From contig DINS01000026.1 of the NCBI GenBank assembly GCA_002426015.1, forward strand, positions 54,136 to 109,747: DNA of 55,612 bases, read 5' to 3'. This DNA is from Flavobacteriaceae bacterium UBA5534. Its GTDB lineage: Bacteria; Bacteroidota; Bacteroidia; Flavobacteriales; Flavobacteriaceae. Position 1 is the stretch's first letter. Every line of letters begins with the position of its first letter. Below the pieces are notes generated by a model that was given only the letters and a program-made list of their open reading frames with translations, had not been told where the DNA came from and did not search any database. Positions 37,161 through 44,147 of this stretch are shown one piece after another. The translations under genes and the position numbers were made by a program.

Positions 37161-37241
37161 GGGCGATGTTTATGTGTATGAGCCGTTGATTTAGCAAACA
37201 AATGCTTGCCAAAACAATGAATTATACACGGTGTTAGGCAC
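37161..37241 (-). repeat. attC-like site following cassette A (about 81 nt)
   Basis: On the minus strand it starts with GTGCCTAAC (37241 to 37233), the inverse complement of the GTTAGGCAC that opens cassette A at 37627. GTGTAT follows, and near the other end CATACACATAAACATCGCCC pairs with it. Layout R''-spacer-L''...L'-spacer-R' as in integron attC sites. The right end (AACGGC-x-CATACACA) matches that of the site at 37621-37754 almost exactly, but the final GTT core is degenerate (ATCGCCC). Interpretation as an attC site is inference. Confidence 0.55.
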
Positions 37242-37252
37242 TGGTTTTTTTT

Positions 37253-37606
37253 TCATCTGTAGTCAGGTAAATCATTCCACTTATCAAGCATTTTAGCAAA
37301 AAATCTGGCAGAATAGGTCGATTCATAATTCAATCCGAGATTTCCAACTTCCAAATCGCCAAACATAGAAACTATCATTTCAATTTGGTCAGAGTTTAAG
37401 TCAATCCGATAAAAGTCCGTTTCCTCATTGTTTGGTTTGTTATGTAATTCAGGTTTTTGAACTTTGTTTTTCGCTATTATTCGGTCTATTTCAGATTCAA
37501 GTTCCGTCAACTTATTAATTCCGAGTTGCTTTTTCGTTTCTGTTAGCGTTCCAAAATCGAGTACGTTTCCTTCTTTCGTGATTCTATTATATTCTTCTGT
37601 TCGCAT
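37253..37606 (-). CDS. Hypothetical protein, gene of cassette A
   Basis: No family recognised. The open frame extends back to an ATG at 37711, but its first 35 residues are encoded by the attC-like repeat (37621-37754) and look like translated non-coding DNA, so the ATG at 37606 is preferred (117 residues, MRTEEYNRITKEGNVLDFG). This start lies 20 nt inside the proposed cassette boundary, as is normal for integron cassettes. The protein is soluble and charged, with a helical Glu/Lys-rich middle (ELESEIDRIIAKNKVQKPEL) and a C-terminal DFYRIDLNSDQIEMIVSMFG-type segment. Stop codon 12 nt before the repeat. Function unknown. Confidence 0.6.
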   Translation of the reverse strand: MRTEEYNRITKEGNVLDFGTLTETKKQLGINKLTELESEIDRIIAKNKVQKPELHNKPNNEETDFYRIDLNSDQIEMIVSMFGDLEVGNLGLNYESTYSARFFAKMLDKWNDLPDYR

Positions 37607-37620
37607 TTTGGTCAACTTGT

Positions 37621-37754
37621 GCCTAACGTGTTTGTGTATGTGCCGTTGCATGTCTCGGCACGAACCTCTCCAGATAAAAACTGGCTTTGGGAAATCCGCA
37701 GGATTTTCCAAGTTTGGACTGACCCAGCCATAGCTTATATACTGTGTTAGCCAT
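37621..37754 (-). repeat. attC-like site following cassette B (about 134 nt)
   Basis: On the minus strand it opens with ATGGCTAAC (37754 to 37746), the inverse complement of GTTAGCCAT that opens cassette B at 38659, and closes with CATACACAAACACGTTAGGC, whose GTTAGGC is the core that begins cassette A. Between them are nested hairpins such as GGAAAATCC-TGC-GGATTTCC and GTGCCG...CGGCAC. The length lies within the 57-141 nt range of known attC sites. The GTTAGGC core fits GTTRRRY exactly; the left GGCTAAC deviates at one position from RYYYAAC. Confidence 0.6.
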
Positions 37755-37756
37755 AG

Positions 37757-38626
37757 TTATTCTATCGGTTTGCCATTTTCATCCCAATGTCTCTCTATAT
37801 TATTTATTTTATCAAATTCATATTCAGGTTTGCCATTTGGATAATAACTTTTATGGTAAATTTGTTTAGCATCAATTGTTTCTCCTTCGTGTTTTAAGTT
37901 TCCATTTCCGTGGTATGTGAAGTATTTACCTTGAGTAATTCCATCTTTTAAATCAAAATTCAAAGAGGGTTTGCCATTATTAAAATAACTAGTAATCTCT
38001 CCATTAAATTTATTACCATCTTTTGAGAAAGAAGTTTTATCATAAGTGCCATCAAAAACTAAATCCTTATTTTCACTATAAAATTTCACTTTACCTCTTC
38101 CTGTATTTTCATTTTTTGAGTTTAATTCGTATATATAAACCTCAAATTTATTTCCATTGTCGTAGTAGTATGTGGTTGAAAAATCTGTATAAATCAGTCT
38201 TGGATTTCCATTTTCAAAAAAGTACGTAACGGAATTATCTTCTGTATTATAATCTTGCTCCCTAAAACCATTTTCTTGAAAAGTAATATTATGCCCGATT
38301 AAATTCCCTTCTTCATATTCCCTTGTCCATTTTTTATTTCCATTTTCATACCAATCTATTGCTTTACCGTGAAATTGGTCATTTTTAATTCGATAGAATT
38401 GTTTTTTTAAACCACTTTCATAGAATACAATTTTATAATATTCATTTGCTGATTTATGAAACGTTAGACTTTCAATATTTCCCTTATCGTACTTTAGAGT
38501 GTCGATATTTTTAAACTCGGTCGGATTAATATCCAATTCGTTAATCTGAATATCAATTTGAGATTTTTCCTTGTGACAAGCTGTAAATATTAAAGCTAAT
38601 AATGAAGTAATTAAAATTCTTTTCAA
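37757..38626 (-). CDS. Lipoprotein with MORN-variant repeats (YwqK-like), gene of cassette B
   Basis: 289 residues. Signal peptide II (MKRILITSLLALIFTAC, Cys17). The mature part is built of short beta-hairpin repeats with the pattern (Y/F)-x-(N/S)-G-(N/K/x)-x-(K/R), for example YENGNKKWTREYEEGNLIG, FFENGNPRLIY, YFNNGKPSLNFD, YHGNGNLKHEG and YPNGKPEYEFD. These are the MORN-variant repeats often annotated as YwqK-family antitoxin, although the lipobox argues for an envelope role. The stop codon lies 3 nt before the attC-like site and the ATG about 25 nt inside the cassette start. Relationship to a true toxin-antitoxin pair is doubtful. Confidence 0.8.
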   Translation of the reverse strand: MKRILITSLLALIFTACHKEKSQIDIQINELDINPTEFKNIDTLKYDKGNIESLTFHKSANEYYKIVFYESGLKKQFYRIKNDQFHGKAIDWYENGNKKWTREYEEGNLIGHNITFQENGFREQDYNTEDNSVTYFFENGNPRLIYTDFSTTYYYDNGNKFEVYIYELNSKNENTGRGKVKFYSENKDLVFDGTYDKTSFSKDGNKFNGEITSYFNNGKPSLNFDLKDGITQGKYFTYHGNGNLKHEGETIDAKQIYHKSYYPNGKPEYEFDKINNIERHWDENGKPIE

Positions 38627-38650
38627 TTTCAGATGGATTTTTGTTTAATT

Positions 38651-38659
38651 ATGGCTAAC
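38651..38659 (-). repeat. Left boundary core of cassette B (GTTAGCCAT)
   Basis: Minus strand GTTAGCCAT, exactly inverse to ATGGCTAAC at 37746-37754 after the same gene. The preceding DNA (38660-38718) shows no attC-like palindrome, so this would be the entry side of the array, possibly an attI-like position. One mismatch from GTTRRRY. Confidence 0.5.
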
Positions 38660-38718
38660 TCCTTATATAGTGACTAATATAATCATTTATCGATTATACT
38701 TAACATGGTCGCCATTGA

Positions 38719-38913
38719 TTATTCCATTATCGCAGAGGTATCTTGTGTGGAGTTGGTCGTCGTTAATCTTCCTTTTTTATCAACTGAATTTGTTAGAGTA
38801 GAATAAATAATTCCTGTTGGAATAGTCACGATGTCCAGTACAATTATAACAACAATATTCAAAATAAAACTCATCAATAGTAAAGATGGTGAAAAATCAG
38901 AACTTTTATTCAA
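38719..38913 (-). CDS. Small single-pass or double-pass membrane protein
   Basis: 64 residues with a strongly hydrophobic middle (LLLMSFILNIVVIIVLDIVTI) and a polar C-terminus. The ATG at 38913 lies 17 bp after the stop of the glycosyltransferase gene on the same strand, so it may be its operon partner. No family recognised. The frame is plausible because of the hydrophobic pattern and spacing, but the length allows chance occurrence. Confidence 0.4.
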   Translation of the reverse strand: MNKSSDFSPSLLLMSFILNIVVIIVLDIVTIPTGIIYSTLTNSVDKKGRLTTTNSTQDTSAIME

Positions 38914-38930
38914 AAAAAATAACAGCTACC

Positions 38931-39977
38931 TTATTTTAGAATCTTACCAATGGCTTGCATCCACTCGTCAATAGGCGCTTTCTTTGTGTTTATGGCAATA
39001 CTCTTGTTGCCATAAGGCTCATATTTTTTTGAATCGGTTATAGAAAACAGACCAACAGTTGGTGTTTGTGAAGCAACTGCCAAATGCATGATGCCGCTGT
39101 CTGCACCAATAAATAATGACGTGTTGGCAATAACGGCTGCCATATCCCTAATATCGTGGCTGTAAAATGAAGGCGCATCAAAATTGATTTGCGACACATT
39201 TTCTACAGGCAAAATTTCGACAAAATTATAGTTTGGATAGTCTTGTTTCAATCGGTTATAAAAAGTCGTCCACCACTCTACTGAATAGCACTTGTCTCCT
39301 GTTGCAAATGTAAAGATGCTAATGGTCTTTTTATTGGTATCGACCAATTCTGACAGCAACTCGGCACCTTTGCTAATTTCACGATCACTTAATTTAAGAT
39401 TGAGGGAAGGTATGGGTTGGTCTTTAAGCTCAAATCCAAAATCACGCAAATAATCACGTAAGTTATAAATGGGCTGTTTTGCAATATGCTCATCTCCCTT
39501 TTCACCTAATGACTGTTCGTTGTCATCAGCACCATAAATTTTATGCTTTGCATTTGAAAACCGAGTCGATAAACGACCAGACGACGAGTCTCCAACAACA
39601 TTGATGGTCATATCATAGCGTCGCTTTTTGATGGCAAACCAACAGTAGATATATCGCAATAAGTTTTTAAAAGGCTTTCTTGGTAATTGAATGATTTTGT
39701 CAACAGCCCTTTCATTTTGAAAAACTGTAGGAGTGATGCCTCCTTTTACAAACAAATCTATTTTACAATTAGGAAATAGTGTACTTACTTCTTGCACCAA
39801 TGGAGTTATCAACAGTAAATTACCCAATCTGTGGTTAGGCCTACAAATAAGTACTCTTTTAATGTCGTCTTGGTATAAAGGCTGTGCATGCTTATTCTTT
39901 TTAGAACTTGCCACATTTTTTGTAAGGCTACGCATTAGGTTGCCTCTGATTACATTGATGCGTTTGGAAACTTTCAT
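38931..39977 (-). CDS. Glycosyltransferase family 9 (heptosyltransferase-like)
   Basis: 348-residue GT-B enzyme that transfers heptose or a related sugar to lipopolysaccharide core. RVLICRPNHRLGNLLLITPLVQEV is the family's N-terminal substrate loop, and FIGADSGIMHLAVASQTPTVGLFS the nucleotide-sugar-binding motif (ADSGxMHLA). No signal peptide; acts at the inner face of the cytoplasmic membrane. Its start lies only 7 bp downstream of the obg stop on the same strand. The 35-residue basic N-terminal extension is unusual but possible. Confidence 0.85.
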   Translation of the reverse strand: MKVSKRINVIRGNLMRSLTKNVASSKKNKHAQPLYQDDIKRVLICRPNHRLGNLLLITPLVQEVSTLFPNCKIDLFVKGGITPTVFQNERAVDKIIQLPRKPFKNLLRYIYCWFAIKKRRYDMTINVVGDSSSGRLSTRFSNAKHKIYGADDNEQSLGEKGDEHIAKQPIYNLRDYLRDFGFELKDQPIPSLNLKLSDREISKGAELLSELVDTNKKTISIFTFATGDKCYSVEWWTTFYNRLKQDYPNYNFVEILPVENVSQINFDAPSFYSHDIRDMAAVIANTSLFIGADSGIMHLAVASQTPTVGLFSITDSKKYEPYGNKSIAINTKKAPIDEWMQAIGKILK

Positions 39978-39984
39978 AGATTAT

Positions 39985-40983
39985 TTAATCATTCAATAGT
40001 TTCCAAAGTTTATCTTTAAGTTCTGTAAGCCCTTGTTGAGCTACAGATGAAATAAACATATAATCAATTGGAAGTTCTTTATCTAACTGCTCTTTAAGTT
40101 CTGACTTAAGTTCATTGTCCAACATGTCACATTTTGAAATGGCTATGATACGCTCTTTATCCAGCATTTCTGGGTTGTAACGACGCAATTCGTCCAAAAG
40201 AATATCATACTGTCCTCTAATGTCTTTAGCATCAGCAGGAATCAAAAACAGCAAAATAGAATTACGCTCAATATGTCGCAAAAAATAATGTCCAAGTCCT
40301 CTTCCCTCGGCTGCACCTTCAATAATACCAGGAATATCAGCCATCACAAAAGTTTGAAAATCGCGATATTCAACAATTCCTAAATTTGGTTTTAAGGTCG
40401 TAAACTCATAATCGGCAATTTTTGGTTTTGCCGAGGTAATGACCGATAAAAGTGTCGATTTTCCAGCATTAGGAAATCCTACCAATCCAACATCGGCCAA
40501 CACTTTCAATTCTAATAAGATCTCTTTTTCTTGTTTTGGTATTCCGGGTTGTGCATATCGAGGTGTTTGGTTGGTCGATGTCCTAAAATGCCAGTTACCC
40601 AATCCTCCCATTCCACCTTCAACAACAATTTTTTCTTCACCATGCTCGGTAATTTCAAAAAGAACATCATTGGTTTCGGCATCTCTTACCACAGTTCCCA
40701 AAGGCACCTCAATATACTCATCTTGTCCGTCAGCACCTGTGCTTCTGCTCTTGCTTCCATGTTCACCATGACCTGCCTGCACATGCTTTTTGAATTTTAA
40801 ATGAAGTAAGGTCCATAAATTTTCATTGCCTCTAATAATGACATGTCCACCTCGTCCTCCATCGCCTCCATCTGGTCCACCTTTGGTGATAAATTTTTCG
40901 CGGTGTAAGTGCATAGAGCCTTTTCCTCCGTTTCCGGATGTCACATACATTTTTACATAGTCAACGAAGTTACCTTCTGTCAT
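39985..40983 (-). CDS. obgE: GTPase Obg/CgtA
   Basis: 332-residue ribosome-associated GTPase involved in 50S assembly and stress control. The N-terminal glycine-rich Obg fold (to about 158) has FITKGGPDGGDGGRGGHV and VPLGTVVRD, followed by the G domain: G1 GFPNAGKST (169-177), switch region FTTLKPNLGIV, G3 DIPGIIEGAAEGRGLGHYFL, G4 ISKCD and G5 ISSVAQ. It ends soon after the G domain and lacks the C-terminal OCT domain, as usual in Bacteroidota. Upstream, 60 bp away on the same strand, is the HPRT-adenylate kinase gene. Confidence 0.96.
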   Translation of the reverse strand: MTEGNFVDYVKMYVTSGNGGKGSMHLHREKFITKGGPDGGDGGRGGHVIIRGNENLWTLLHLKFKKHVQAGHGEHGSKSRSTGADGQDEYIEVPLGTVVRDAETNDVLFEITEHGEEKIVVEGGMGGLGNWHFRTSTNQTPRYAQPGIPKQEKEILLELKVLADVGLVGFPNAGKSTLLSVITSAKPKIADYEFTTLKPNLGIVEYRDFQTFVMADIPGIIEGAAEGRGLGHYFLRHIERNSILLFLIPADAKDIRGQYDILLDELRRYNPEMLDKERIIAISKCDMLDNELKSELKEQLDKELPIDYMFISSVAQQGLTELKDKLWKLLND

Positions 40984-41043
40984 TGTGTAGTTCTTTTTAT
41001 ATTTCCATATAAGATGGAAATCTTTATAAGTGAAATTGAAAAG

Positions 41044-42162
41044 CTATGATAACTTATCAATTACAGCACTCAATCGTTTTGTGATTTCTTCGATACTGCC
41101 AACACCATCAACACCAAAATATTTGTGTTGCGCAGAGTAATAATCTTTGAGTATCGCTGTTTTTTTGTAGTATTCTTTAATTCGGTTTCTAATGATGTTT
41201 TCATCAGCATCATCAGGGCGACCACTTGTTTTGCCTCTTTCCAGTAAACGTTGCACCAATATTTCGTCATCGACTTCTAATGCGATCATGGCACTGATTT
41301 CAGAATCCTTCTCTTCCAATAAATCATCCAATGCCTTGGCCTGTGCATTGGTACGTGGGAAACCATCAAAAATAAACCCTTTAGCATCTGCATTTTTTTC
41401 AACTTCGGCATTGAGCATATCAATGGTTACTTGGTCTGGGACCAAATCACCTTTATCCATATAAGACTTGGCTAACATTCCTAAAGCAGTCTCGTTTTTT
41501 ATGTTATACCTAAATACATCACCTGTTGAGATATGCACTAGATTATATTTTTCCTTTAAAAAATTGGCTTGTGTTCCCTTTCCAGCTCCTGGAGGTCCAA
41601 ATAGGACTATATTTGTCATGTGTTGTGTTGTTTTTAATTGGTAAATCTCTGGCAAGTCTCTTCCCAATCCATCAAAATCCAATCCGTAACCAACGATGAA
41701 TTTATTTGGGATTTCAATACCAACATAGTGTAGCTTGAAGTCTTTTTTATAAGCTTCTGGTTTATAAAATAACGTCGCGATCTTCAATTCTTTGACGTTT
41801 TCATTTCTAAAAATGCGATGTACTTCTTCCAAAGTCTTACCAGAGTCGATGATATCTTCGAGGATGACAACCGTTCTTCCTGTCAAATCTTGAGTCAAGC
41901 CTATCAAACGTTGGATGTCATCAGTCGATTTAACACCTTCATAAGATGCCAATTTGATAAACGTTACTTCGCAAGGCTTTGGGTATTTTTTTACAAAATC
42001 ACTCACAAACATGAACGAGCCATTCAAAATTCCAATAAATACTGGAATTTCGTCTTTTAAATCATTGGCAACTTCAACAGCCATACGCTGTACCGCTTTA
42101 TCTATTTCCTGTTCAGAAATAAAAGGTTTGAAGTATAAATCGTGTAGCTTAATCAAGGTCAA
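41044..42162 (-). CDS. Fused hypoxanthine phosphoribosyltransferase / adenylate kinase
   Basis: One continuous 372-residue frame holding two enzymes. Residues 1-178 are a purine PRTase: VFIGILNGSFMFVSDFV, LASYEGVKST and the PRPP loop VVILEDIIDSGKT (98-110), for IMP/GMP salvage. Residues 182-372 are adenylate kinase: P-loop FGPPGAGKGTQA (188-199), HISTGDVFR, FDGFPRT and a short LID (RGKTSGRPDDADENII) lacking zinc cysteines. The junction reads TTQH-MTNIVLFGPPG, with an internal Met182 (ATG at 41619) that is a normal adk start, so the fusion could arise by loss of a stop and internal initiation could still yield free Adk. No other adk or hpt in the window. Confidence 0.93.
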   Translation of the reverse strand: MTLIKLHDLYFKPFISEQEIDKAVQRMAVEVANDLKDEIPVFIGILNGSFMFVSDFVKKYPKPCEVTFIKLASYEGVKSTDDIQRLIGLTQDLTGRTVVILEDIIDSGKTLEEVHRIFRNENVKELKIATLFYKPEAYKKDFKLHYVGIEIPNKFIVGYGLDFDGLGRDLPEIYQLKTTQHMTNIVLFGPPGAGKGTQANFLKEKYNLVHISTGDVFRYNIKNETALGMLAKSYMDKGDLVPDQVTIDMLNAEVEKNADAKGFIFDGFPRTNAQAKALDDLLEEKDSEISAMIALEVDDEILVQRLLERGKTSGRPDDADENIIRNRIKEYYKKTAILKDYYSAQHKYFGVDGVGSIEEITKRLSAVIDKLS

Positions 42163-42178
42163 TTAATTTTTAAAGATG

Positions 42179-42186
42179 CAAAGATA
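42179..42186 (-). promoter_or_regulatory. -7 element of the HPRT-adk gene
   Basis: Minus strand TATCTTTG, a perfect TAnnTTTG match, 16 nt upstream of the ATG at 42162. The -33 region is not recognisable. The region is shared with the divergent purK promoter (42241). Confidence 0.5.
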
Positions 42187-42189
42187 CGG

Positions 42190-42225
42190 TTTTGATTTAC
42201 GATTAACGATTTTTGATTTACGATT
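42190..42225. repeat. Direct repeat of TTTTGATTTACGATT in the divergent purK / HPRT-adk control region
   Basis: Two copies of the 15-mer, at 42190-42204 and 42211-42225, start 21 bp apart, which is two turns of B-DNA. They lie between two divergent purine genes. A regulator binding site is conceivable, but simple AT-rich repetition explains it as well. Confidence 0.45.
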
Positions 42226-42240
42226 TTCCCAGTTTAAACG

Positions 42241-42248
42241 TATTTTTG
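42241..42248 (+). promoter_or_regulatory. -7 element of the purKE operon
   Basis: TATTTTTG followed by CA matches TAnnTTTG; 52 nt upstream of the purK ATG. No TTTG at the canonical -33 spacing; the nearest one is 25 bp upstream within the direct repeat. Confidence 0.45.
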
Positions 42249-42300
42249 CACAGCACAGTTATAAATTTATAATATTTTTTCTTTTATAGAACCTAAAACA

Positions 42301-43455
42301 ATGAACTATTTCTCTTCAAATTTTAAACTCGGCATTCTTGGAGGTGGACAGTTGGGTAAAATGCTACTCAACGAAACCCGAAAGTTAGATATCCACACCT
42401 GTGTTTTGGATGCCAGTGATGAAGCACCTTGCAAGATAGCATGCAACGAGTTTTTTAAAGGCGATTTGCTAGATTATGAGACTGTTTACAACTTCGGGAA
42501 AAAGGTCAATGTGTTGACTTTTGAAATTGAAAACGTTAATATCGATGCGCTTGAAGCACTAGAAAAAGAAGACATAAAGGTATATCCTTCATCAAAAACA
42601 CTTCGAAACATTCAAAATAAAGCAGTCCAAAAATTGTTTTATATAGACCATAAGATTCCAACTGCCCCATTTTCTCGTTTTGCTTATGCTTCAGAAATTG
42701 AAGATGCGATAGACAATGGTGGATTACAACTTCCGTTTGTATGGAAAAGTGCACAGTTTGGATATGATGGCAATGGTGTAAAAGTGGTGAGAACAAAAGA
42801 TGATTTGAAAGGACTACCAAGTACTGAATGTATTGCAGAGACCTTGATTCCTTTTAAAAACGAATTGGCTGTCATCGTAAGCCGAAACGTCAGCGGAGAG
42901 GTAAAAACCTATCCAGTGGTCGAAATGGAGTTTCATCCTGAGGCCAATCAGGTTGAGTATGTCATTTGCCCTGCTCGTATTGATGCTAAAGTAGCTCAAA
43001 AAGCACAAGATATTGCCCTAAAAGTGTCACAGGCTTTTGACCATGTTGGCTTGTTGGCTGTCGAAATGTTTCAGACCGAAAATGATGATATTTTAGTAAA
43101 TGAAGTAGCGCCAAGACCACACAATTCGGGACATCATACGATTGAATCGAGCTACACGTCACAATTTGAACAACATTTGAGAGCCATTTTAAACTTACCT
43201 TTAGGCGCTACCGAAAGTAAAGTTGCCGGAATTATGGTAAATTTGGTTGGTGCAGAAGGACATTCTGGTAATGTGGCATATAAAAATATTGAAACCATTA
43301 TGAAAATGAATGGCGTTACACCACACATTTATGGTAAAAAACAAACACGACCATTTCGTAAAATGGGACATGTGACCATTGTCAATGAAAATTTGAATAC
43401 AGCCAGACAAATTGCTGAAGAAGTTAAAAACACTATTAAAGTTATAAGTCAATAA
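42301..43455 (+). CDS. purK: N5-carboxyaminoimidazole ribonucleotide synthase
   Basis: ATP-grasp enzyme that carboxylates AIR to N5-CAIR in purine synthesis. 384 residues with LGILGGGQLGKMLLNE at the N-terminus, FEIENVNIDALEAL, PFVWKSAQFGYDGNGVKVV (ATP-grasp), LIPFKNELAVIVSRN and the C-terminal NEVAPRPHNSGHHTIES. It lies 4 bp upstream of purE, with which it works in succession, and is divergent from the HPRT-adk salvage gene. Confidence 0.97.
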   Translation: MNYFSSNFKLGILGGGQLGKMLLNETRKLDIHTCVLDASDEAPCKIACNEFFKGDLLDYETVYNFGKKVNVLTFEIENVNIDALEALEKEDIKVYPSSKTLRNIQNKAVQKLFYIDHKIPTAPFSRFAYASEIEDAIDNGGLQLPFVWKSAQFGYDGNGVKVVRTKDDLKGLPSTECIAETLIPFKNELAVIVSRNVSGEVKTYPVVEMEFHPEANQVEYVICPARIDAKVAQKAQDIALKVSQAFDHVGLLAVEMFQTENDDILVNEVAPRPHNSGHHTIESSYTSQFEQHLRAILNLPLGATESKVAGIMVNLVGAEGHSGNVAYKNIETIMKMNGVTPHIYGKKQTRPFRKMGHVTIVNENLNTARQIAEEVKNTIKVISQ

Positions 43456-43459
43456 TATT

Positions 43460-43942
43460 ATGAGCAAAGTAGGAATCATCATGGGGAGCAAAAGCGACCT
43501 TCCAGTTATGCAAGAAGCCATCGCTATATTAAAAGAATTTGGAATCACAACTGAAGTCGATATCGTATCAGCACATCGCACACCAGAAAAAATGTTCGAA
43601 TATGGTAAACAAGCACACACCAAAGGATTTTCAGTCATCATAGCTGGCGCAGGAGGCGCAGCACATTTACCTGGAATGATTGCTTCTTTAACACCATTAC
43701 CAGTTATTGGAGTCCCTGTAAAGAGCAGCAACTCTATTGATGGTTGGGATTCGGTATTGTCTATTCTTCAAATGCCTGGAGGTGTTCCTGTAGCAACGGT
43801 TGCTTTAAATGGCGCTAAAAATGCAGGCATTTTAGCTGCTCAAATTATTGGAAGTTCTGATACATCTGTTCTCGCCAAAATAATTGCCTACAAAGAAGGT
43901 TTAAAAGCCAAAGTGATAGAATCTTCAAAAGATTTAAAGTAA
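43460..43942 (+). CDS. purE: N5-carboxyaminoimidazole ribonucleotide mutase
   Basis: Converts N5-CAIR to CAIR. 160 residues with IIMGSKSDLPVMQEA, VDIVSAHRTPEKM containing the catalytic His39, and AGAGGAAHLPGMIASLTPLPVIGVP in two parts. Class I PurE length. The small gap to purK implies one operon, closed by a hairpin. Confidence 0.97.
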   Translation: MSKVGIIMGSKSDLPVMQEAIAILKEFGITTEVDIVSAHRTPEKMFEYGKQAHTKGFSVIIAGAGGAAHLPGMIASLTPLPVIGVPVKSSNSIDGWDSVLSILQMPGGVPVATVALNGAKNAGILAAQIIGSSDTSVLAKIIAYKEGLKAKVIESSKDLK

Positions 43943-43943
43943 A

Positions 43944-43970
43944 AAAACCCCAACTTTCGTTGAGGTTTTA
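43944..43970 (+). terminator. Rho-independent terminator of purKE
   Basis: Arms AAAACCCCAAC / GTTGAGGTTTT with loop TTTC and one C-A mismatch, starting directly after the purE stop. The T-tract is short (four T), so efficiency is uncertain. Confidence 0.65.
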
Positions 43971-44147
43971 CGCTATTAATCAATTAGTTATCATAGCCTT
44001 GTAAGACTCATCAATCTAATATCAGGCAAAAGTAATAATATATTTTTAATCCCAATCAAAAAATTAAGTTAAATATCAGAATATCAATAATGTAGTAAGA
44101 AAATTAACACACTCTAAATTATTTAAAATCTGCAATTAATTCTAAAA

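Noticed and set aside
37088..38720. Transposon or MITE explanation for the cassette region
   Set aside because: The inverted pairs differ between the two genes and are specific to each unit, there is no transposase and no target duplication, and the element orientation relative to the genes is constant. A cassette model fits better.
43201..43731. A 176-codon minus-strand frame across purK and purE
   Set aside because: Covers both sense genes and their junction; sense proteins are textbook, so this is a mirror frame.
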